A DNA stretch of 64,000 bases from Jacaranda mimosifolia (GCA_018894105.1 CM032123.1:1365001-1429000), one strand, 5' to 3'. Positions 12,601 to 26,355 are shown, counted from the stretch's first letter. The notes: a model not told the origin generated them from the letters alone. Translations and numbers: made by a program.

Positions 12601-15600
12601 AAACCTTCTTAAGGTTTCACATAGTAATAATTAGATATTTAAATTTCTATTTGCACAATAACTTTTGTAACTGGAAATTCATTCTTAGACTAAGGTTTGT
12701 CCCGATCATATTCTTGACAGATCTTGTTTATATTCATTTAGCTAACTCACCTGTATTTGGATAAGCTGGTCACTATTCCAAGGGCAAGACTTGAGCTAGC
12801 TTAAGAACACTAAGTTTATCGAAATGATTATATTAGGTCAAGTCACACATATATTAAGTTTTAAACTTAAGGTACTGCAGCTCTTCCTTGTTAATCTTGA
12901 ATGAAGGCATTGGTTTCAAGCGTTGTAGGTGATGTATTGGTTCTATGAGTCTGTAGATGTTGATTCAATTCCTTTCATTTGGAAGAGTGGTTTATGGATT
13001 CTATGTCTTCAATTTTTGAAGGACCTGCAAAGATAACACAGATAAAGAATTTTCAGACTGCTCAATTCCTCAAGAGAAGTCAAATTTGGAAATCAATGAA
13101 GAGCTGGAAATATCTGATGCTTCTTGTGAGGAAGATGCTTGTGATGCCTTGCTGAATTCTGATGTAAACCGATTGAGGGGTATTTAATTACCATATTTGC
13201 GCAGCATCAACTGTATCCCTAGAATTTTGGATGCATTTCTAGATGATATGCATTTCCCTTGATTTTGAATTTTAAGTGATTTTGTAAATTTTGCAGCTGC
13301 TGAACCGCTATCCTGGTCACTTATTAAGTCAAATTTGTTTCTGCATCGAAGCCGCAAAACTCAGATCATTGATGAGGTGCATTCTTAGCCTTGTTTCTTT
13401 TTCTCTTTCTTTTTTACGAACTACTACATGCTGTGAATTTTTCCGTTATCTTGTTTGCAATTTTGAAGTTATATCAAAAGTTAAGGGATGATGAAAGTTT
13501 ATGACTGACTATAGCCACATGAGCCAATATTATCTCTTTCAAATTAAGGATGGATACTTTCTTTAAATAATTTGAACAGGATGATTTGTTTGAAATATAC
13601 TAGCCGGATTTTGTGGGTATCCACAAGCAGTACGCATTGAAATTTGTTTTATTCTTTTATTAAATCCTAATATCATTCATTATGGAATTTTCAGTTGCAA
13701 TTTCCATTATATTTCATGTGCCTTAATGGTCTGTACATGTGAAATAACTTGTATGAATGGTTCATGAGTTTTTTCGACAACTCTTGAAGATTCTGTCGAT
13801 TGACATTATGCTAAGTAAGAATCATGAGTTCACCTGTAACAGTGACCTTGGCAAATGATTAGTTGGATGTCATGCTTTAAAACTCAAGTGTTAGCCGCAA
13901 CTCTCATTTAAACTGCCTGGCAGCTTTACATATGAATTCAAGGTCTCTATCTCTGTCTTGTTGCATTTCAAGTGTGTGGCTGTGTATATGTATGAGCTTA
14001 TGGCTTTTTTAGCTCCTTGGTATTGAGACTACACATGAAGTTATGCATTATACATACATCTTTCATTTTATTTAATCCAAAGAGTTACCTACCTGAAAAT
14101 GTTTTTGCTTGCCTGTTTCACTTGTGCCTAACAGGTTATGGTTTGCCATTGCAAACCTCCGTCAGATGGAAGAATGGGTTGTGGAGCTAAATGTTTGAAC
14201 CGAATGCTCAATATTGAGTGTGTTCAAGGAACTTGCCCATGTGGCGAACTTTGTTCAAATCAACAGGTGGACAAACTTTCAATTGGTTCCACTTTTTTGT
14301 TGATTTTATTTCTTATTATTAAAGTAAACTTTCTGCATTTGCTTGCAGTTTCAAAAACGCAAGTTTGCTAAGTTGATGTGGTTTAGATGTGGGAAGAAGG
14401 GTTTTGGCCTTCAAGCTCTTGAGGATATCTCTGAAGGACGGTTCCTCATTGAATATGTTGGAGAGGTAACTTGAATTATTATGTACTTAAGACTTTTGGT
14501 ACCTGATGTTGGAAGATGGCACATCAAGTTGGCACTCTACTCACTAGACTGATCAGTAGGTGCTGCATGTGTGAATAAAGTTTTCATTTGAGCAATCTTA
14601 CATGTATTTCTTCAAATCAATTTACATGATTCTATGCTGAATGGAATTATTACATACTACGTTCTGAATGTAACAAGCACTTTGTTAGGCTTTGACAGGA
14701 AATCAGGTATTTTTTTTAGCAGAAATAAGCAAATACTATGTTTGTCCCTATTGGAAATAGCAGATTATCATGTACTCCCTTAAAACCTAGTAAAAGCATT
14801 TAATCGAATGACTTAGATTTACAAGTTCTTCCTTTGGTGATTCGGGCTTCTCAACCTCTTGCCTTCTGGAAATTCTAAACATTGATTATTTGTCTTATTG
14901 CACTCCTCGAATGTATGTCACAAGTCCTGAGAACTGAACTTATTAGGCTTGTTATCCTGCGGCAATTGGTAAGTCATTAGTCTTTTTGGAACCAGAGACC
15001 AGGGACTCTAGGTGGAACTTTAGATTTCCATATAGAGTTAGTCAAGAAACACAACTAAAGACTGCTAATTTTAAAGAGATTCTGTTGAAGTAGATTCTAA
15101 TGTTTGGACAGTGAATTGAAACTTCACTTATGTGTTACAGGTACTTGATATGCATGCTTATGAAGCAAGGCAGAAAGAGTATGCTTTGCAGGGGCATAAA
15201 CATTTTTACTTCATGACGCTAAATGGGAGTGAGGTTTGCTATCATTCTTCTTACTTATACATGTAAAGTTGAAGACATCTTCTGCATGATCGAATGCATT
15301 ATAGAGTTGCATTATTTCAATGTCCAGTGATAATATTCTTGTAGTTTGACTTTTTTCAGTTGATGTGATTGTGATCTCAATTTAATTTATGAATCACTTA
15401 GTTGTTTGCTAATGTTGCCTTTTGTGTTATTATGTGATTCCAAATAACTTCTTCTTTTACTCTTTTTCTCTTCTGAGGTCAGAAGGGCATAACATAATTT
15501 TGGTTACCGCCACATTATCTGTTAATACTTATCTCGGGCAGACGTGGGCAGCTCAAGCTAATCTATGCTAATAATGGTTGTTATATTATTTTCTTGCTTA

Positions 15601-18600
15601 TAGTTTCAAGGCTCTGTAAGAACAAATAACACTTGAGGGATTCAGACCTTGGGGCCTGTGTTTCTGACATCCTGCCTAATTGTTGAAGAATTCGGCAGAC
15701 TGATTTCTGGGCATTGAGTCATGTTCTCAACATTTTTCTTGGCTTCCTGCACTTACTATTGCGACTATGAAATGCTGATTCTTTGGAAATTGATTATGTT
15801 CTTAACATTTTCTTTTATACGGGCAGCAGAATTCAGTAATTCTTATGTTTGTATTTATCACTACCATGTTTAATACAGATGTAGAGCTTTCTGATATCCT
15901 TTTCTCAAGTATTTGGATTTGCTACGAGCAAACAGTAACTGGCCCTGAAATTATGGACCCGAATGCATGAGCCAACTTTAAAGAAAAGTTTATCTTTGAA
16001 TAAGGAATAATTTAAACCATGATTGAATTTCTTTCTTGTTGAATAACTATGAACTTCGTTCCAGCTCATTGAGAACTTCCTAGGTTCAGTGTGAACTGTG
16101 AACATTCCCATGTTTGGTGGCATTTACTTTTGTTAGTTTGCATATAAATTTCATGTTGTTTTGCAATTTAATGCTTTTTTCAGGTAATTGATGCAAGTGC
16201 CAAAGGAAATTTGGGTCGCTTTATAAACCATAGTTGTGATCCTAGCTGCCGGACAGAGAAGGTATTGTTGGGTGCTTAAGCTTTCATGTAGGTGGTCTTA
16301 ATGTATTTTGGGGATTCAGTATATAGAATGAATGGTTACGAAATTGCTACATTTCTCCTTCAATCTAGAATTCTTGTTAACCCATTACTTGGTGGCCCAT
16401 GCATATAGAATGAATGGTTACGAAATTGCTACATGTCTCCTTCAATCTAGAATTCTTGTTAACCCATTACTTGGTGGCCCATGCACTCTCTCCCCACTTT
16501 TTGTGGGCATGTTGATGTTTTGTTGATGTTTTCTAGGATGCTGTACTCTCTGAGTACATCAGCAGAAGCTTATTGTGTAAACTTTCCACGCAGTTTTTCA
16601 TGATACATCTACTCTATGATATGTTACTAATAAATATATGCTTGTTTCGGTTTTTTCTTTATTCTTTTTTTGTTTTACTTGAACCATTTTCTTTATTAAA
16701 CAGAAAGATTTTGATAGCTAATTGTTTCATCCTTAAGAAATATTTTCTGGGCAATGAAGTGAAGGGACTCGTATCTTTATATTGTTATGTGGCAATAATC
16801 TTGACTAATCACGTTAGACTTAGAACGTCATCATCCTTTTCCATGGGACGTTGAGAATCAAATTAACTTTCTTTTTCCAGACCACTTTTTACCTCTTTAA
16901 CCAAAATCTTTTGTCATCCTTCAACTGTTTAATTAAAAAAATTAGATAGTGTGTATTTACCTATTTTGTACTGTAGCTTCAAGAAAATGTATTATGACTT
17001 TGGGACTTCAAAAATATTCACTCACTTTTCGTATACTTGACAGTGGATGGTGAATGGAGAAATCTGTGTTGGACTTTTTGCTATTAGGGATATCAAGAAG
17101 GTAAATTCTCTCTGCTAACAATAACGAAGGTCCGCCATATTGTATTAATGCATGTTTATGTTACTAGAAAAGTAGAGGGAGGGAGGGAGGAGATATATCT
17201 GCTGTGAGGTTTAGTCTTCATCTTTATCTTCTTTAACCCTTTTTTGTTGCTTTGAGGGTTGGGCCCACAAATTAGCATTAGGTTGGCTTTGTGTATAATG
17301 TGAAGTGCTAGGTGAAGAGGCACACTTTCATAATTTTTTCCTATACTTGGAGCAATATTTGTCTATGCTGGTCACATCCTAATGAACTAGCTGATTTTTA
17401 TTCATTTTGCCTGTCAGGGTGAAGAGGTTACATTTGACTACAATTTCGTCCGTGTGTTTGGTGCTGCTGCAAAAAAATGCATGTGTGGTTCACCTAATTG
17501 TCGGGGCTATATAGGTGGTGATCCAAAAAGTTCTGAAGTAATTGTCCAGGTCGACTCAGATGATGAATTTGCTGAACCTGTTATGGTATGTGAAGATACA
17601 GAGATGAATGACTATTGGAATGACATAATGTCAAATTCCTTATATGATAGAGAAAATGAAAGTGCTAGTGAACCACGGGAGAACAGATATGAAATGAAGA
17701 AACTGGCCAATGCTGCTGGTCAATTCGAGAGCATCACTTCCGAAATTTTAATTCAAAAAGTTGGTGCTGATACTGCTTCTACTGATGGATGCTTTGAGAA
17801 TTCAACTGCTACACAGGTTGTGGACATGATGGTTCAAGATAAATATGAACTTGACAATTATTTTGGTACTGATTTTGCTTCTAATGTTGCTGTTGAGCAG
17901 TTGGATACTCATGAAGACACTCGGGAGTCCTTGATTAGTTCTGCATCAGCTGCTTCTAAGGTTGACTCTGAGGGCCTCCTGTCCCAGATGCATTTTGTCC
18001 AACCTGTGGGTGTTTCCTCTCAATCAGAGGGTATTATGGATAGAGCAATGTCTTCAGCTCCTCATTCTTCTCATGGGTCAGAGATCACTGCAACTGCATT
18101 ACATAGCAAATCACGGCCTGAGACAATTGAATCTAAGAGAAAGTTGAAATATGGTACTCTGGGAGGAAAGGAGGAATCAGCAAAGCCCGATTCTCTCACC
18201 AAGGCGTGTCGTTCATCATCTTCAATTAAAAAAGGGAAACTCAAATCTAATGCTATGATTTTAGAAGAAACTCCAAATGTGGATAAGTCAAATGCAACTC
18301 CCCAAAAATCTAAAAAGTTACCAGACCTTTCCTTAAACAATCATGTTGAAGCAGGTAGACATTCATCTGTTGTGTGCTTCCTTTTGTGGTACATGGCTTG
18401 ATTTTTAATGTACTAACTTTACTAAATTATTGCAGTTGAGGAGAAACTGAATGAGTTGCTTGATACTGAAGGGGGAATAAGCAAGAGAAGAGTAAGTTTT
18501 TTCCCCTCTTTGCCATCAATTTTTCAGTTTTCTTAACTCTTGTCTTTTAGAACATTGAATAATATATATATATATATATATATTTTCTGGTTTATTATAT

Positions 18601-21600
18601 CAGGCAACTAAGTTCTGATTTACTGTTTTCCACCAACTTCATCACTTTATAATAACTAATATAATTGATTTCATAATAATTGCTTGTATTGTGCCTGTGG
18701 ATGGTTATTTTGCATATTGTAAGTTCTCTTCTGATTTAACAGGATGCATCGAGAGGTTACTTGAAGCTTCTGTTTCTAACAGCTGCATCTGGGATTAATG
18801 GTCATGGTGAAGCTATTCAGAGGTATCTCAGATATTTAACATGCCCACCCACCCACTCCCCTCACCCAGCCCCCCCCAAAAAAATGGAAGAAGAAAAAAA
18901 ACACGCAAATAGTGTTTGTTATTTGAACAAGTGAATATATTTACTAAAGTGATGCTTGGTGTGTTTTTATCTCTTTTGCAGTAATCGAAATCTTTCAATG
19001 ATCTTGGATGCACTCTTGAAGACAAAATCTCGAACTGTTCTGGTTGATATAATCAACAAGAATGGTAATTATTTCATTGTTTTGTTGCCGGAATATACAT
19101 ATTTTTATGTTTCGGTACTTAAACAATTTTGCTGATGGTGACCTTTCTGGTCAATAGGTTTGCAGATGTTACACAACATAATGAAGCGGTACAGAAAGGA
19201 ATTCATTAAAACTCCAATTCTGCGCAAGCTTCTTAAGGTAAATCTGTGAAACATGCATAATTTTCACTCAACTACATGAACAACATTTGAGAATTTGTGA
19301 ATATTATCTATAGTAACAAATCAAATTTCATCTTGGCTTAGCTAAATAGTTATTAATTTGACAGAACTACAATTTCCTAGAAAAGTTGCTCATTTAACAC
19401 TGGCATGTTGGACGTTAATTCAACAGTAGGTGAAGGGCATTTATTGTTTAAACTATACGGTACCTGCTATGAGGAGGTACTGCATTTAATATAGCCTGAT
19501 TTAGGAGATGTTTAAGATTTAGACATAAAAATTATTGCAAAAGTAATGCAGTAAGGAATACACATTCGGATAAGATACAGTGTAAGAGTTATTGACAGTT
19601 GCTGCTCACTTCTTTTGCATAGGTACTGGAGTATCTGGCAACGAGAGAGATTCTTACTTTGGAGCACATAACTGGAGGTCCACCTTGTCCAGGCGTGGAG
19701 AGGTGAAAGATTTTTTTCTACTTTCCCTGTTAATGCTATACTAAGATTTGCTCGTTCTCATTTAAAATGTGGAAGATATCGAGAGATTTGTAATATACTT
19801 GCACAATATGTAGTACGGTAATTGTGGTTGATGAGCGGCCCATCTTATTGCATTTGCTTTCGTACCTTTTTGAAGTGCCTTTTTTGCATAATCATGAAAG
19901 TCAGTCATTCTTTGCCTGATATGTAAGCCCACTATTAGTCTTATTTATGTGAGATTCTGGCATTAAATTTTTAAAGGTGCTTATTTCATGTTGCGGTCTT
20001 GCTGAAATATGCTCCTAGGCTTTAGAAAATACCAGGCTTGGTTCAGAGCTGAGGAGAATGCAGCTGCTATATCTGGGAAATGTAAATGACAGTCCAATGG
20101 TTCACTCAACATATGAAACAAGAACAGATAAATTAAATGGAGCATAGAATGGAATTATGCAACAGAGAGTGTATGTATATACACACACATACTAGCATGT
20201 GTGACATATAAATCTATATATAACTAAAGAGGACTACAAGCACAGTGCGTCTGATAGTTATCAAAATTAAATTTTATTCTACTTCTGGCAACTTATACCT
20301 AAACTTCGTCATGTAAAAAAGGTGGTTGTTATTGTCCCCTATCTGGCAAGGTTCAGACTCAGTATACCGATGGAAGCTAAACAGAACGAGATCATATAGC
20401 CGCTTGTTTTCTAAATCTGTCATGTGCTTTTTGGTATTGTCCCTTTGTGTTATTTTCTCTGCTTTTGGGCCCTGTATTAGCTGTATCTAAAGTGAAATGG
20501 ATGATCAGAAGTAAGAGAGACCAATTAAAGACTTGATTATCTAAATTAATTTATTTTTTTGAAGTAGACTCATTTTCCTTTTATGAATGACACTATCATG
20601 TTATTACAAGCCAAGATGTTGCATGATTCTTCCTCTTAACTGCTTTCTTCTCTTCCATAGGCGCTAGTAAGTTCTTCTGTCTCTAATATATTTGGCCATG
20701 CTTTGCATGAAATTTAGTCTCTGTATGAAATATTCCCTTAATTGATTGATCGGTTTCATTTTATGTATTTTTGGTCTTCTTTGAACAGAATGAAAGTTTT
20801 TGTCAATGTGAATTGAGATATTTATCCCCTTGTGCTGTTTTAGGAAAATATCATTGTCTCTAAATATATAGTTTGTATTTCTTGTCATTTTGTGGTTTGC
20901 TTTTTCATTGATATAGTTTACTAAATTGCATTTTATTCTGTAATTACAGCTTTAAAGATTCAATATTGACGCTGACGGAACATGTTGATAAACAGGTAAT
21001 GCATAACAAACGTGTTTTCCCATTTATTGTCAATTCAGTCATTCAGATCCATGTTCTGTAGCATCATTTCCATAGTCGCTGATACATATGTTATTGCTGC
21101 AAATGGACAAAAGACATTAAAAGATGATGTGATCAGTTTTGATTGCTTTCGAGTTTCACTGTGGATGTGGGATAGCAGGAATATATATAGCTATGATAAA
21201 AGAAAGTAGTTCCCGTTTCCATATTGTTTTTCTTTTCCCCTTTTCTGATTGGGTCCTGAATTTTGTTAGCTTGATGATATGAAGATTTTCATGACCAATG
21301 CGATTGATATTCTGTGTTTGCTGTCCTATGTTTGATGGTCTCCTTTTACTATCATGCAGAATCTATGCTTTTGTGGCCGAAATTGCGTGATGGTTCAGTG
21401 TATAAATATGTCATCTCAAATGCTTAGCTATTTGTCGACTTTTCTAAAGTATTGCATTTTGTCTCTCTTTCAAACCTTTTTACTGTCTGTTGCAGCTGCT
21501 TTCTGCAGATTTTTTGTTGACCATAATTTGCTGCAATTGTGTCTGCATTCAGTAATTATCAAGTATCCAATAATTAAATAGTTGTGTTTAAGGTGTCTGG

Positions 21601-22771
21601 ATATGGGTGTAGTTTTGAATATTTTGTTTGTTGATGGATGCTTAGAAGATGCATGGATGAGTGTGTGCATTGTAGATAGGCTGTTGATTGAAGTTCTGAA
21701 TTTCAACCCTGCTGCTCTCAGGTCCATCAAATTGCACGAAACTTCCGGGATAGGTGGATTCCAAGATCCCTCAGAAAAAATTGCTTCATGGAAACGGATG
21801 ATGGGAAGATGGAATTTCATCAGCATTCAAGCTATGGTAGGTTATCAGTCTCATCATACGATAATTGGAGCAATCGAGGTGGAAAACCTGCAGAAGCAAT
21901 AGAATGTTGTGACACTCAGGCAGTGGTCGCCCCTGGTGCTGTTGAGAGTTCCACTCTAGACCACTCCTCTGCTTCGGGGCGTAATTCTGGATCTAATGGA
22001 ACAAAAACACGCAAACGCAAGAGTCGATGGGATAACTCGGCAGAGGATTGCCTGCATCCCAGAATCAGGACCAATTTGTCAGGTTATGGAAAACCAAATG
22101 TTGATGAGGATATCCCTCCTGGGTTTTCACCTCCCTGTAATATGGTTCCAGCCAATTCGTCTTCAACTGCTCTTAATCGCCAAGAGAGAGATACTTGCAT
22201 AAAGCATCCATTCGACTCAGTACTGGGAGATTCACAACCAAGATTCATTGCAAGTATGCCTGTCTCCTACGGAGTTCCCTCTTTTGTAATGCGGCAATTT
22301 GGGTTCCTTCAATCAGAAACTTCTGGGGCTCAGAGTGTAGCTCCAGGTTTGCCATTCCATCCGTTTCCTCCGTTGCCTCCATATCCCTGTAACATGGAAG
22401 AGCCACCTGCATTGGCTGCTAAATGTGTGTTACTGAGTGAACCTGCAGAAAAAGCTGAACAAGTTAACGGTACTTGTGCTGCTCATCTCTCTGGTAAAAA
22501 ACATTGCAGTGTGGATACACCAGAAATGAATATTTCAGTGGCAAATTATCAGCCAGATTTTCAGCCAGAAGGGAGTTCTTATAGCTTTGGGAGGAAATGC
22601 TTTAGGCAGCAAAGGTGGAATCTTCCAAAATTAGTGCCACCATGGGTTCGAATGAGAAATGGTTGGGGTCATGCGGGGAATGCAAGAAATGGTGTGACAG
22701 GTGTAGGGTTAGGAACTGGAGCAGATCATTTGAGGAATTCATACAACTCTGAGGACGTTAACTGGGAGTAG
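9662..22771 (+). CDS. ASHH2: ASHH2/SDG8 histone H3K36 methyltransferase
   Basis: Seventeen coding exons fit in phase: 9662-11486, 11597-11804, 13022-13179, 13297-13376, 14135-14266, 14349-14465, 15141-15233, 16184-16261, 17044-17100, 17418-18354, 18436-18491, 18743-18822, 18982-19064, 19158-19237, 19623-19702, 20950-20995, 21722-22771; total 1719 aa, close to Arabidopsis SDG8. Domains: a long disordered N-terminus; CW zinc finger about 648-698 ([11 protein letters not shown]; reads methyl-H3K4); AWS about 758-801 ([21 protein letters not shown]); SET about 803-926 with [13 protein letters not shown] at 886 and FDY at 922; post-[11 protein letters not shown] about 937; a helical region about 1248-1390 ending RNFRDRWIP; a proline-rich tail. 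Family members methylate H3K36 in the nucleus and affect flowering and branching genes. The start is uncertain: the frame is open to an acceptor at 9638, so an upstream coding exon is possible. Confidence 0.92.
16321..16484 (+). repeat. 82-bp tandem duplication in ASHH2 intron
   Basis: The segment 16321-16402 is repeated at 16403-16484, both starting ATATAGAATGAATGG and ending GGTGGCCCATGC. I see one difference (ATTTCTCC against ATGTCTCC). Such near identity suggests a recent replication-type duplication inside the intron between the NHSC-bearing exon and the next SET exon. Confidence 0.9.
18560..18583. repeat. (TA)n microsatellite in ASHH2 intron
   Basis: A run of about eleven TA units lies in the intron after the 18436-18491 exon. 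Confidence 0.85.
18842..18878 (-). other. C-run cluster, potential G-quadruplex on minus strand
   Basis: The plus strand has CCCACCCACCCACTCCCC followed by CTCACCCAG and a run of eight C. The minus strand therefore meets the simple quadruplex rule (four G-runs of three or more with loops of 1-7). It lies at the 5' end of the short intron after exon 18743-18822. Confidence 0.55.
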
Positions 22772-23299
22772 AGTTTTAGACAAGCAATTCATCGCATTTG
22801 TTATGAAAAATTAGCATCATTTATAGGAGATTCTTGAAGGAGCTGTCAAAATTGTCTAACGCTCCTTTTCAACAAACACAATTCTTTACTGCACAGCTAT
22901 ACCAATATTGAAATATTCTTTCATTTCTTCAGTTTTATCCTCATTGTTAGGCTAGGGCACTCCCCCATTCTTCAAATAATATGCATCCTTCACTTAAGGA
23001 AATTATAACTTGAAGAGGTAAGCATTCTTCACTTTGTCCCTAGATATTTATGAGAACTTCTAGTCTATCCCTTTTTGCTGCCCTCTTGTTTCAACTTTTA
23101 GTCTATCCCTTTTAGCTGCTCTCTTGTTTTTCTGTGGCGTGTGTGTGCTCTAGGTGTGTCTGGTGATGTATATTGGGTTTAAGTTATAATTTGGATGTGG
23201 AATTTGCACAGAGATCATCCAGGTTTTGGGTTTTATTTATATAAGCTGATTGTGCTTTTAGTAGTTCTAGCTCGTTTAGTTTCAGGTTTGCAGTTTTTG

Positions 23300-23337
<38 letters not shown>

Positions 23338-23420
23338 TAAACGGGTAGGGTTTTCCTTTTTTATGAAGTTGCTTTCTTTAAAATCTTATATGAGATGCCT
23401 TATTCCTGTGATGTACAGAT
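22772..23420. other. ASHH2 3' flank with short repeats
   Basis: This is the likely 3' UTR and flank. It holds a short direct repeat (TTTTAGTCTATCCCTTTT-type unit at about 23055-23135, two copies of roughly 40 bp) and a compound (TA)n(TG)n microsatellite at 23300-23337. No gene is seen. Confidence 0.5.
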
Positions 23421-23929
23421 AATTGCTAACATCAACAGTAAACCTACACACCATGCCCTCAACTATGAGCAGCTATATAGATGGAGAGTCGAAATGCATT
23501 CCTATGAATGCTTAGTAGTGAAGCTTAAAATCTTGCTGTTTGGTTTATATCAGGTACGACACTTGATATGCTAATCTTATTAACTGGTTGACTTGACGAG
23601 GATTGGCATAATGCATATGGACTGATTATCTTCTTGAAGGAACATCACGCAGATATAAATTGATTCATCTACATTTTGAATGATATCTCAATGTTGAAGC
23701 TGGAATTGATAGAAACTTTTTCTTCTCTAGTCTTTCATATAATGTTCCATTTGCCTCAAATCTTGCTGCCAAGTTGATGAATTGATGGCCTTGCGGTTCA
23801 ATTGTTCTAAACGTTTAGTTAATTCATATGTTGCTTGCTTTGTTAGGTGAAGTAGCTATCTTATCATACTCTCTAGCTTACTTGCTCATACGAGTTATTG
23901 CATAATTGTTTACTTCCAACATGGTAGTG

Positions 23930-24420
23930 ATTCAAAACTGGCTACATTTTTTACAATGGATGTGATAAAAGGGGTCCAGTTGGGGTTAAACAAAACTTCG
24001 GAAGAAAATATCTCGAGAAATCTATGAAGATAGAATTAGGTCTCAACAAGCAAATCGAGGTTATACTGAGATGGCTCTTTTTCAACTACGAAATCCTTTT
24101 TTGACTCGGGGCTGGAACAATCACAAACACTTTTTTGATTATGGATCTACTACCAGAAATTCAATGTGCAAAGTTGCCTTAGGGCTGAATTGAATCCTGA
24201 GCGATGCAATTGTGATCTTTTATGAGACCCTTTTCGACAGAGTCTATTCAACTACTTCGACCATTTCCGAGCACCTCATAGTATTTTCAGGGCGTCTGAA
24301 GATTCAATCATTTCTCGGTGATTTCTCCTGCACTGCCCCTTCCAACGATCGATCATTATTAGATCATACATGATGATGCCAGACTTTAGTTAAGGAGATG
24401 CATTAGGCCTTTAGCACTAG
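23930..24420. other. Unassigned stretch of higher complexity
   Basis: Composition is more balanced than in the flanks, and the words look unlike the surrounding AT-rich spacer, but no frame stays open and I recognise no element ends. It may be a remnant of an LTR retrotransposon or an old insertion. A microsatellite (GT/TA) follows at about 24503-24534. Confidence 0.3.
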
Positions 24421-25118
24421 TGTTTTTATTCATTTTGTATTTTTATCATTTGATTTGGCGTGCATGTATCTAGCAAAGTTTAAATGCATACGACATACTG
24501 TGTATATATGTGTGTGTGTGTGTATATATATATGCATGTATATATGATGGCTCACAAACTTGAAATTTTTCTATATTTGATAACTTCAAAATGTAATGCA
24601 AAGCTAATCTTATAATTCTTATTGATGTTCTTTTGGTGCTTGTGTTGAAAAAAAACTATTGATAAAGTGGACCTAGTTTATATTCTTTCATTTGCATCAA
24701 GCTCACACTAAATTCCAAACCTATGTATAAGTACTATTGTTGCAATGAATTATTTTCTTCTAACTTTCAGTCATTATGTCACATTTGTTTCGCCGAAAAT
24801 AAAGTTTTAACTGCTAACTCCAGGGACTAGAGACCTTTTTTGATAATATAATAATGATAAGCTATCATTGGTACTTGTAACAGCAGAAATTAACTTGATA
24901 ACCAACTTGAGAATGGAATATACACCAAATTATAGAGTTGCTTTACCGATTTCTGACATGATGTTATGAATAATAACGATTTTGCAGTCATTTTTTTGTC
25001 TTGAATTAATTAATAATTCTATGATTAGTAAACAAAAAGAAATAATACGACAACGCATCACATCAAAAAAAAAAAAAACTTAAGGACAGACCACTAACAA
25101 GAGGCTGCATTGGCAGAT

Positions 25119-25840
25119 AGCTATTGTCCAAAAACGAAGTCAGTAATAATAATTTCAATTATCTTGGAGATATATAGGGAATGTTTGGTTATTTTTTGTG
25201 TGTGATTTTATTATGTATTTTGGAAGAATGAATTATAGAAAAATATAAAAGTTATTTTTTGGTATGCTTGTTTATATTTTGATAGAGATATTTTTTACTA
25301 TAACAGTCAAATTAATATTTTTTTATTGGGTTTTTGAGGGTGAAAATGGAATTGAGTGCTATTTTTTTTAATATTAAAATAATAATAAAATATATATAAT
25401 ATATGTATGTATATATTGAAAAATGTGTGTTTTAGAAGGAAAATAATGATATATTTGGTTATGTTTTTCCAAAATAATATTGTTCTGGGGAAACATAACC
25501 AAACACTCCCATAGTAATCGTAAAGTTTGAAAGAAAGCACTTCACTGGTGTATAGCAATTGTTCCCAAATTAATTTAATCACAATAATTTTGATTATTTC
25601 GAAGATAACATAGTTATCATGAAATAATTCGAAGATCACTTAACACCAGTTTAGAGCTATTGTCCAAGAATTAAGTCAAGCAAAATAATTTTAATTATTG
25701 TTAAGATAATATACTAATCATAAAATTTGAAATGACCTAAAAGATAGTTCATTTTAATATGCAGCTATTGTCGATCATAATAATTTCAATTATTTTATAG
25801 ATAACATATTAATCATAAAGTGTGAAAAATTCAAAAAACA
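25119..25840 (+). repeat. Diverged tandem repeat (about 100 bp), split by a MITE
   Basis: Copies of AGCTATTGTCC occur at 25119, 25554 (AGCAATTGTTCC), 25655 and 25763, each followed by AATAATTTCAATTATTTT-like sequence and GATAACATA..AATCATAAAG. The spacing is about 101 and 108 bp. The first interval is 435 bp because a 334-bp MITE sits in it; removing the MITE and one TSD leaves 98 bp. Confidence 0.7.
25177..25510 (-). mobile_element. Tourist-like MITE, full length
   Basis: The terminal inverted repeats are GGGAATGTTTGGTTAT at the left and ATAACCAAACACTCCC at the right. Flanking ATA trinucleotides (25174-25176 and 25511-25513) fit a 3-bp target-site duplication of the PIF/Harbinger type. Comparison with neighbouring repeat monomers shows the empty site, which confirms the borders. 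It is non-coding and AT-rich. Related copies lie at 26019-26355, 38847-39164 and 49353-49867. Confidence 0.8.
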
Positions 25841-26018
25841 TATTTGATCATGTTATAATCAACTTTACGAACGAAACCAGGCACTCAATATTACATAAAT
25901 TTAAAACTACATTCATTACAACATATAATTATAATTTCAAGAAAAGTGTCAAATCAAATGATGGGACATATTTGGCACCCCCTTGGTGGTTATTATATCA
26001 CAAAGGCGATAATCAATA

Positions 26019-26355
26019 AAATATTTGGTTATGTTTCCCTAAATAACATTATTTTAAAAACATGTAACTAAATATATTTTTATTTTTCCTTCAAAACATA
26101 CATTTTTTTAATATATGTATACATATATATTATATATTATATATATTTTATTATTATTTTAATATTAAAAAAATTACTCAATTTCATTTTGACCTCCAAA
26201 ATCCAACAAAAAAGTATTGATTTGATTGTTACAGTGAAAAATATCTCCCCCAAAACATAAACAAACATACCAAAAAATAACTTTAATATTTTTCAATAAT
26301 TCATTCTCTCAAAACACATAATAAAATTAAATAAAAAACATAACCAAACATTCCC
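26019..26355 (+). mobile_element. Tourist-like MITE, inverted relative to 25177 copy
   Basis: Starts ATATTTGGTTATGTTT and ends AAACATAACCAAACATTCCC. The interior matches the reverse complement of the 25177-25510 element. The leftmost GGG of the repeat has been lost. The two copies face each other about 510 bp apart. Confidence 0.75.

Noticed and set aside
21354..21720. Extra exon in the last ASHH2 intron
   Set aside because: The open frames here do not fit the phase between 20995 and 21722, and the direct join gives the family's [16 protein letters not shown] sequence.
23930..24420. Organelle DNA insertion
   Set aside because: The composition differs from the flanks, but I recognise no plastid or mitochondrial gene, so the claim is unsupported.
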